64,000 nt of DNA from Valencia hispanica. Its lineage: Eukaryota > Chordata > Actinopteri > Cyprinodontiformes > Valenciidae. The position numbers were made by a program, and so were the translations under genes. The stretch lies in the NCBI GenBank assembly GCA_963556495.2, contig OY747702.1, forward strand, positions 878,001-942,000, given 5' to 3'. The notes under the pieces are model-generated. The model saw nothing but the letters and a program-made list of their open reading frames with translations, was not told where the DNA came from and did not search any database. Below are positions 56,511 to 64,000 of this stretch, one piece after another; within the stretch, counting starts at the first letter, position 1; every line of letters begins with the position of its first letter.

Positions 56511-57452
56511 CTTTGCGTTGTTTTTATATAACCCTTATTGGGTTCTATTAATTGGTCTGGTAAAGTCTAGTGTTAGAATACCAAATAGTTCTAGGAGGAT
56601 AACGGCAATTATTAATATTAAGATTAAGGTGAATGAAAAAGCAAGAACTATTAAATTAGTCTGTCGAGTTAAATTTAGTCATTTATTCTTTAATTAATTA
56701 AAATAATTTTTTGGTCATTTATTTGAGATTTTTAATTGTAATCAAATTCTGCTAAAACTGGATCGTATAGTTTTTACTCCAAGTGTCTCTTTTGTGCAAC
56801 TAGATTGAGCCGTTTTATGGCTTTCTTAATCTAAGGATGTGTTGTGTAACCTATAATTCCGCACAGAACGTCTCTTGTAGTGCACGTCAAACCGTACGTT
56901 AACACCGTTAGGTTTCAGATTGGCCTGGCATACATAAAGATTATGTCCTGTGCCTATCTTACTTTACCCACCTGGGGTGCGGTATATCGTTTTGATTCTG
57001 CTGTTTGTGTTTTTACTCCCATACACTGGCGTACTTTATTTCCCAGCGAGGTGGATTGGCTCGCAAACCTAACCCGTTACAACCGTTTCCCAGCAAGGTG
57101 GACTGGTTCGCAAACCTGGTCCGTTACACCCTTTTGCTGTAGTAATTAACGCATTAATCACTTAAGGATCAACACCTGATATTTTATCAGAGAGGCTAAA
57201 GCGTCCTTTAGGCCCAAACAGCAGAATATACCCTCACTATCTTAGAATTGTTTTGTTTTTGAAATGTGAAGGTGCACAAAAAAACGTACTCACAATCTCT
57301 CCCCTAAGCGAGTGAGACAAACCGAATCGATCGCACGGGAGCACGCGCAGGGGGTCCTCGTGGAAGTTATGCAGCCGGCCAGTGCAGCAATTCAGCGATC
57401 TGGACGTCAAGAACAGTCCTTCGACGGAGACCACCAGCGGGAGTGCTCCGTA

Positions 57453-57470
57453 CGTCGAGTCACGGCACCA
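57453..57470 (-). other. ERV3 primer binding site, tRNA-His type
   Basis: The minus strand reads TGGTGCCGTGACTCGACG, three bases after the 5' LTR. The first 15 bases match the complement of the tRNA-His 3' end that I know. Confidence 0.85.
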
Positions 57471-57473
57471 AGA

Positions 57474-57842
57474 TGTTAGGTTAAAAAGTGGTTGACCTAC
57501 AATGAATCACACACAAAGGGTCGGAGAGAATATGGAGTCAATAAGCTCTGCAGAGGTAGATGTGGATAATCAGTTCTGCAGAGGGAGACCAGGAAAATAC
57601 TATAAGGAATGAGCCAACCGTGTCTGTCTGTTCTCAGCCTCCCAGTGTCATAGTCTCTGGTCTCTGGTCTCCAAGAGCACCCCCTCTGCAGTCTCTCTTT
57701 ATTTAGTCACACTTCATTAACATATTAAAAGAACAGGATGTCATGCAGTGAGCATATGACTGAAACCAAAATGACATTTAAAAAGTACATTAGAAAGACA
57801 CCCTAAGAAAATAATAATACAACATTATTATTTTACCTAACA
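57474..57842 (-). repeat. ERV3 5' LTR
   Basis: 369 bp, same ends as the 3' LTR. The octamer of the other copies reads ATGCAGTG here. Confidence 0.9.
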
Positions 57843-59877
57843 GTTTCTGTTTTAGAACTTCTGATCCAAAGACAGCGACTTCTGTTTTGTCAGAATTTAA
57901 AAGCAAAAAGTTTAGGGTCATCCATGTTTTTATGTCTTCCAGACATGCCTGTAATCTACCTAACTGACTGGATTCATCAGGACTTATGGATAAATATAGT
58001 TGTCTATCATCTGCATAGCTGTGGAAATTCATCCCATGTTGTCTAATGATTCTACCAATTGGGAGCATATAAGGGTTACTTGTGGAACTCCACAAGTAAC
58101 CCTTAATAGTGGAGAAGATTTTTCATTTAGATGAACAAACTGGAATCTATCAGACAAATATGATTTAAATCAGCCTAGTGCTGTTCCTATGATCCCTGCA
58201 ACATGTTCAAGCCTTTCTAGGAGAATATTATGATGGACTGTGTCAAAAGCAGCACTGAGATCTAACAAAACCAGAACAGACACAAGTCCATTATCTGAGG
58301 CCATGAGAATATCATTAGTAACCTTCACCAGTGCTGTTTCAGTGCTATGATGAGCTCTAAAACCTGACTGGAACTCTTCAAACAGGTCGTTATTGTTTAG
58401 ATGCTCACAGACTTGATTAGCAACAATTTTCTCAAGGTCTTTGGATAAGAAAGGAAGGTTAGATATAGGTCTTTAATTCACAAGTCATCTTGATCAAGGG
58501 AAGGTTTCTTGAGTAAAGGTTTAATTACAGCTATTTTAAATTCCTGTGGTACGTATCCGTTTACTAAGGATAGATTCATCATATCCAAAATGGGGCCAGG
58601 AACCAAATGGAACACTTCTTTAAATAATTTGGTTGGATTTGGCTCCAACATACAAGTTGAAGGTTTAGATGAGGCTAATATTTTTGATAATTCCGAAAGC
58701 TCGACTGAATCAAAACAGCCTAAGCACAACTGAGGTTCTATAGTTCTTTAAAATACTGCCTCATTTACTGAGGAAGAAGTAATCATGTTTGGGAGGATGC
58801 CAATGATTTTATTTTTAATAGAATTAATTTTATTTATGACGAATCCCATAAAATCATCACTGCTAAGAGCTGGGGGAATAGTTGGCTCAACAGAGCTATG
58901 ACTCTGGGTAAGTTTGGCAACTGTACTAAAAACAAACCTAGGATTGTTTTTATTCGCCTCTATTAATGATGAAAAATATGCTGTTCTAGCTTGTCGAAGG
59001 GTCTTTTTATACAGCAGTAGACTGTTATTCCAGGTTAAATAGGAATCCTCTAGGTGTGTAGAGCGCCATTTTCTCTCCAACTTCCTAGTATTCTGCTTTT
59101 TAAGTACGCAACTCTGCATTGAACCAAGGAGTCAGCCTCTTATGGCTAGCCTCTTTCTTTTTTAAGGGGGCTACACTATCTAATGCCAAACGCAATGAGG
59201 ACGTAACGCTGTGAACCAGATCATCAATTTCTGAAGGGTTAGATAGAATTGCTGCCATCCACTGTGTTACCCTGAGACACTAAGGAAAGTAAGAATGGAA
59301 CAGATTCTTTAAAAATTGTTACAGCATTGTCTGATAAACCTCTACTATAATGAAATTTTCTTTCAGATTTAAGATGGTCAGTTAAAGTAAATTCAAAAGT
59401 TTTAAAGAAGTGGTCAGACAGGACCGGGTTATGTGGATAGACTGTTATTTCCTCACACTCAATACCGTATCCATCCATTGAATTGCTCGATACATGTACC
59501 TAGGGTTTGGATGGGTTCAAAGTCACCTGTTGACATTGTAATGTGAAGTTGAGTATAATCTGCACAGTTATGGTAGCTAATCTTATTGGTTGTTATAATC
59601 TGGGCTAGTGGGAACATGTAGATATTAAATAAGAGGGGCCCCAGGATGCAGCCCTGAGGCACCCCAGATGTGATTTCTGTTCGTTCGGATGAAAAGTTTC
59701 CTATTGAAACAAAGAAGTCCCAGTTCTTTAGGTAATACTCGAACCAGCCAAGTACTGTACCAGAGAGTCCGACCCAGCTCTCCAGTCGTTCCCATAGTAC
59801 ATCATGATCAACAGTGTCAAATGCTGCACTGAGGTCCAACAGAACCAGAACTATGGTTCTACCACAGTCTGTATTTA

Positions 59878-62444
59878 TGCGTGTTGGGGGACACACAGCC
59901 ATTGGGTGGCGCTAACCCACATTCTAGCTCCGACAGGAGAAGAAGAGGACCAGAGGTTATATAAGGCCCCGCCGCCGGCCGCCTCGCTCTCTCCAGTTCT
60001 GGCATTCAGCCAAACAGTGCCAGGAGAGATCCAATCCTTCCTTCGCTGACGAGGGAAAAGACGCGAGTTCTGGGAGGAACTCACTCCAATGATAAGACTG
60101 CTGATCAATCAGGTGAATCGCTATGGAGGAATAGGGGGGTCATTGGAAAAGCAATACAGCATTTTGACGATGAGTGCTTACTTGTGAATTAAAAATATAG
60201 ATTGCTAAATATAATTTCAAATTCAACAATAAATCCATACAAAAAATGACTAATTTTAAAACCATTTTGTAATTACACATTTTAAATTGAAATACTAAAG
60301 AAGAATAGCTAATTGAATTTATTATTTGATTATTGAATACTGTGATGTGAATTTTTTTTTCAAATCCTATTTCAAAATGGAGAATTAAATAACACAATTA
60401 ATGAGATTGTAAATATCTTTCCTTTTCATACATTTAAAAAAGTTATTCCCTTTTCTATATTCGTTTTCTCTTTCCGGCTCCCATTTTCAAATCCTTTTTG
60501 CAATTGCATTTCCTAAATGGTTTACACTCTCCTTTTAGCATTTGAGTGACCCTTCTGGTCCCTGAGCACACTGAAAACCAAGTTCAACCAATCTCAGCTG
60601 CTCCTCGAGTGTAACAAGCTCTCTCGTTGGTTAGACACGAGGTGTGCAGCTTGGCAAGGTCCACCCAAATGTGGCTGTGCAAATTTGTCTTTTTTTGGTA
60701 TGGATTAATTGTTGAATTTGAAATTATATTTAGCAGTCTATATTTTTAATTCACAATTAAGCACTCATCGTCAAAATGCTGTATTGCTTTTCCAGTGACC
60801 TCCATAAATCGCAGCCCAGTTTGTTTTGAGATAAACCCCACTGTTCCGCCCTGAGCCCTGCTTTCTGAACAGATGCTGCCGTGTGGAGCGAACTGCTAAC
60901 AAGCTACTAAATGCCGCAGAACTGCGTCCAGACTGGAGCATTACCCCAGCGCGACAAAGGCTGGGACAATGCTATCTTGAACCTGCAGAGAAGGTACTGT
61001 GTCAGTGAACCGAGGTGCAGCTGATCGCTGTTTAGCAAGCCGAAGAGGACGACACGACGTTCCGAGCTAATGCTACCCGCGAATTGACAGCTATAATCGT
61101 TAGCCTGCGGGCTAACATTGTTTTGGCTTCCCTCATCATCCACGGAGCAACCTGGAGAACTTCAACCGTTCAATAAGGTCTGTCTGGGCAGAGGCGAGAT
61201 TATGTTAGTTTAAACAAGATTTAAGGGTTGTTTATTTTCACTTTGATTTGTTACTTTGTGTAAGATTTCATTTATTGTTTGGGTACAAACAGGTCGGTCG
61301 GCCTGGAGGTTTAAACAGTGATTTTCGAGGATTCCGATGAAAAGTCGTTTTATATCCTGCAACCTGAGTTACTCAATCCAACAGTTTTTCTTTGTTTGAT
61401 GTTTAATAAATGATCCAGAGTGACTTTAAGCAGCGCCACGTGAGTTAGCTGTAAGCTACATGCTCTAGTGAACCACGTGGGCCCGCCATTGACGGCCTTT
61501 TATTCATGAACAATACAGACTGCCATTAATTCTATTCAAAATAGAGATCAACTTTAAAACGAAAAGTTTAAACACTAAAACTAATCATTTAAGTCATTTT
61601 TGAGACCGCCTTCTTGGTATGTCAAAATACATAATTAGATCGACATAATTGGTACAGCCATTAACGTCAACATAAAAGTCTAAATATCAAATTAGATTAA
61701 TCACTGCTGTGACCGATCCATTAAATAGAATCAATTATCTAAAGGTTATTGATTTCTAATTCAGCGAATGGTTTAATGAAACATTGCTTCTTCCAAAGAA
61801 TGTTTTTCTTCACTTCTGCTTTGCATTGTGAATTGGTGGTTTGAAAACAAACCAGAAGGTGCTGATTAGTCTTAAACTAATCACAATTAGTTTAAAACTA
61901 ACTTAGCTTTATTCCCAACACTGTTCAATACAAGCCTTGGTCTTTGAGCAAACATATTAATTCTGAACTGTGACATCATTATCAATTTATTGTTTGTTTC
62001 TATTTCTGTGCATTTTAATCACTTTTATTGTTTTACTTCTGAGTGTGAGTTTTATTATCATTATTCTTTTCTTAGTGGTTTAGTTGTGTGTTACTAGTTT
62101 GGTGAGTTTGTTGATTAAAGTATGTTAACTGAAAGTGAATTATTTTTGTAATAAACTCTTGTATTTTGGAAAACCGTTATTATTTCACCTACATGTGTAG
62201 TAACTCAGGTACGCCAAGAACTTATTCCTTCATCTATTGTTTAATTACCTCCGCCTTATCAGGCATGTAAGCATAAACATAAACTGAGACTGAACAATTT
62301 GGCTATTGATATTCCTGGAATCCTGGTGGTGCTGCCAAACTTGGTAATTTTTACATAAAATTATTAATCTTATTAATAATTGCCCTAAGCAATTATTCAT
62401 AATTATTCATAGCCAAAGCCTACCTATCTGTGGCACAACATGCG
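59878..62444 (+). mobile_element. R2, 1.9-kb solo-LTR-like element with a MITE inside
   Basis: The element is 59882-62440, flanked by TGCG at 59878-59881 and 62441-62444. Without the 685-bp MITE (60122-60806) and its 6-bp duplication the length is about 1868, almost that of R1 (1872). TTATATAA lies near 59957-59964, an inverted CCAAT box near 59900, and AATAAA at 62150-62155. No protein frame. Confidence 0.7.
60116..60812. mobile_element. 685-bp MITE with long inverted ends
   Basis: The element is 60122-60806; AATCGC is duplicated at 60116-60121 and 60807-60812. The first and last about 110 bases are inverted copies (TCATTGGAAAAGCAATACAG versus TCACTGGAAAAGCAATACAG), with an extra short stretch in the left end. 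R1 lacks it. No transposase. The 6-bp duplication does not fit the superfamilies I can name with confidence. Confidence 0.8.
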
Positions 62445-62830
62445 GATGTCATTGAAAACTTTGACGAGGGCAGTCTCATTGCTGTGGTGAGCAGGGAAAC
62501 TAGACTGAAAAACATCAATGCAGTTGGTCATTGTTATGAAGCTATTTAACTGTTAAAACAGTTTTTTTCAATAATTTTACTGATGAATGGAAGATTAGAG
62601 ATTGGCCTGTAGTTCTGCATTAACATGTTGTCAAGATTGTTCTTCTATAGCAATGGTTTAATAACTGCCGTTTTTAAAGCCTGGGGGAAGACACCTGACA
62701 GGAGGGATGAGTTCACTATTTGAATCAGATCAGACACAAGGACAGGGAAAACTTTCTTAAGTAAAGCTGTGAGTAGGATATCAAGACAGCAAGAGTAGGA
62801 GCTTAATTGGTTAATGATTTCTTCTAGGTT

Positions 62831-64000
62831 TTTTTGGTTGCCTTCTTTTCCAAATTAGATGCGTCATCTGGATTTTACCAAATTGAACTTGATGAGGAGA
62901 GTGCAAAATTGTGCACATTTAACACCCCTTTTGGAAGACATTGCTTTATTTGCATGCCTTTTGGGATCGCTTCAGCACCTGAAGTTTTCCACAAGACTAT
63001 AACAGATGTTTGATGGAATGGAGGGAGTAGGAGTTTTCCTGGAAGATGTGGTGATATGGGGAGCTACACAGAATGAACATGATGAAAGACTGGCATAGGT
63101 GATGCTAAAAGCTCAACTAAACTAAAGCTGAATAGACAAAAATGTCAGTTTGGAGTGAGTAAAGTAACATACCTGGGAGACAAGCTGTCTGCAGCCGGCA
63201 TTCAATCAGATCCTGAAAAGGTTAGAGCGATCACAGACATGCCACTACCAAATTATAAAAATGATTTACAGAGAGCGTTAGGCTTAGTCAACTATGTTGG
63301 AAGGACCAAATCAGCTAGGACCAAAGCACTGCATAGCTTGCTAGAAAACAAAACAGATTGGAAATGGAACCATGAGCACAACATAGAGTGGGAAATGCTG
63401 AATTGCAGCCTTGTAAAAAAAACAGTGCTCAAATTCTATGACCCAGTACGACCTGTGAAAGTATCTACAGATGTTTCTAAACAAGGTTTAGGAGCAGGTC
63501 TGCTACAGCAGCATGATGAAGGATGGTTTCCAGTGGCTAATGCGTCCAAACCATGACAGCAGCGGAAAGGAACTATGTGCAAATAGAAAAAGAGACATTA
63601 GGAGCAGTTTTTGAGTGTAAAAAGTTCCACGGATATATTTATGGAAGAGATGTGGTGTTGGAGACTGATCATAAACCTCTTATCTCTATTTCAACAAAGT
63701 CTTTGGGAGAAGCACTACCAAGGATTCAACGCCTGATGCTTCGTCTGCAAAAGTACAGTCTCAAGTTTGAGTTCACACCGGGTAGGCATCTCATTATGGC
63801 TGATGCACTCAGCAGAGCATCTTTAAGTTGTTCTGGCCAAAGTAATACTGAGCAGGATGTGCAAATACATGTTGATGTTATGCAAAAGTACCTGCCTGTT
63901 TCCACAGAAAGATGGACAAAGATAGAGAAAGCTACATCGGACGACGGAGAGCTGGGGAAAGTAATGAAAACAATTTGTTTGTCAGGTGACCAGCAGCTTA
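62831..64000 (+). pseudogene. Gypsy-2 pol (RT and RNase H), runs off the window
   Basis: Plus strand. First piece (to about 63013) has KLDASSGFYQIELDEE, FGRHCFICMPFGIASAPEVF. A stop and shift follow. At about 63030-63050 the catalytic box reads FLEDVVIWG, where the expected Asp pair is ED. The frame 63155-63556 has VSKVTYLGDKLSAAGIQ, RALGLVNYVGRT, and the RNase H start KVSTDVSKQGLGAGLLQQ. The next frame, from 63549 to the window end, is open: ERNYVQIEKETLGAVF, VLETDHKPLISIS and HLIMADALSRAS. At least two shifts; integrase would lie beyond the window. Confidence 0.85.

Larger units (their letters stand above)
53069..57847 (-). mobile_element. Endogenous retrovirus-like element ERV3, two near-identical LTRs, no RT
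   Basis: The element is 53074-57842 (4.77 kb) with GTTTC at 53069-53073 and 57843-57847. In minus order: 5' LTR (57842-57474), tRNA-His-type primer site, a leader of about 950 bases without a long frame, gag-like sequence (56510-55268), integrase (55240-54047), about 590 bases without a frame, a purine tract AGGGGGGAAA, and a 3' LTR (53443-53074). PR, RT, RNase H and env are absent. The LTRs differ by about two substitutions and three single-base indels, so the insertion is young. Confidence 0.92.
51706..59465 (-). mobile_element. L2-like LINE copy c, split by ERV3
   Basis: The pieces 51706-53073 (3' part, including the tail at the left) and 57843-59465 (5' part) are continuous apart from ERV3 and its GTTTC duplication. 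The right piece covers endonuclease-to-RT (NPVLSDHFFKTFEFTLTDH near 59450, LERKWRSTHLEDSYLTWNN, YADDRQLYLSI near 57990) in several frames; the left piece covers the protein end. Frame breaks are numerous. Confidence 0.85.
59466..62830 (-). mobile_element. L2/CR1-like LINE, second family, split by R2
   Basis: Pieces 59466-59881 and 62441-62830. The left piece has [38 protein letters not shown] and [10 protein letters not shown], where the YADD box is CADY. The right piece (plus coordinates higher, minus order earlier) has [14 protein letters not shown] and AHHSNETALVKVFNDIRM, leading into R2. This family differs from the other L2-like copies. The 5' and 3' ends are not found: Gypsy-2 starts at about 62831. 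Confidence 0.8.

Overview
The window looks like nuclear DNA of a teleost fish. The evidence is the set of repeats, which is typical of teleosts: Rex1-like and L2-like LINEs with GAATTG-type 3' tails, an L1-type LINE, Ty3/Gypsy elements, endogenous retroviruses, and hAT-type and other short inverted-repeat DNA elements. I found no confident host protein gene, tRNA, rRNA or CRISPR array. Almost everything I can identify is transposable-element sequence, much of it inserted into other elements.

Layout. 1-2.2 kb: AT-rich sequence with one weak exon candidate. 2.2-12.9 kb: an L1 LINE on the minus strand abutting a minus-strand Gypsy element. The Gypsy is split by a hAT element that has recognisable 8-bp target duplications, and an L2-like LINE follows. 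12.9-23.5 kb: a decayed retrovirus-like element (ERV1, minus strand, tRNA-Trp-type primer site), interrupted by other repeats. 24.2-36.2 kb: a decayed Rex1-like LINE carrying three insertions: a two-LTR relative of ERV1 (ERV2, duplication GTAA), a TTAA-flanked MITE and an L2 fragment. 36.4-45.2 kb: an L2 LINE split by a 1.9-kb solo-LTR-like element (R1, duplication TAGT) and by a solo retroviral LTR (duplication ACCCA). R1 is itself split by a Rex1-like LINE with an uninterrupted 981-codon frame. 45.2-51.7 kb: mostly unassigned sequence, a minisatellite, a long hairpin and two LTR-type repeats. 51.7-59.5 kb: an L2 LINE split by a young two-LTR retrovirus-like element (ERV3, duplication GTTTC, tRNA-His-type primer site). 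59.5-62.8 kb: another LINE split by a second copy of the 1.9-kb element (R2, duplication TGCG), which carries a 685-bp MITE. 62.8-64 kb: a plus-strand Gypsy pol that runs off the window.

The target duplications and split reading frames give a relative order of insertion at several places. The most unusual pattern is that the two retrovirus-like families (ERV1/ERV2 and ERV3) keep LTRs, primer sites, gag-like sequence and integrase but lack reverse transcriptase. In ERV3 the gag-like frame ends in TGA-CTAG and is followed in the same frame by the integrase frame. Everything here is from reading the sequence; family names come from motif recognition, not database searches.
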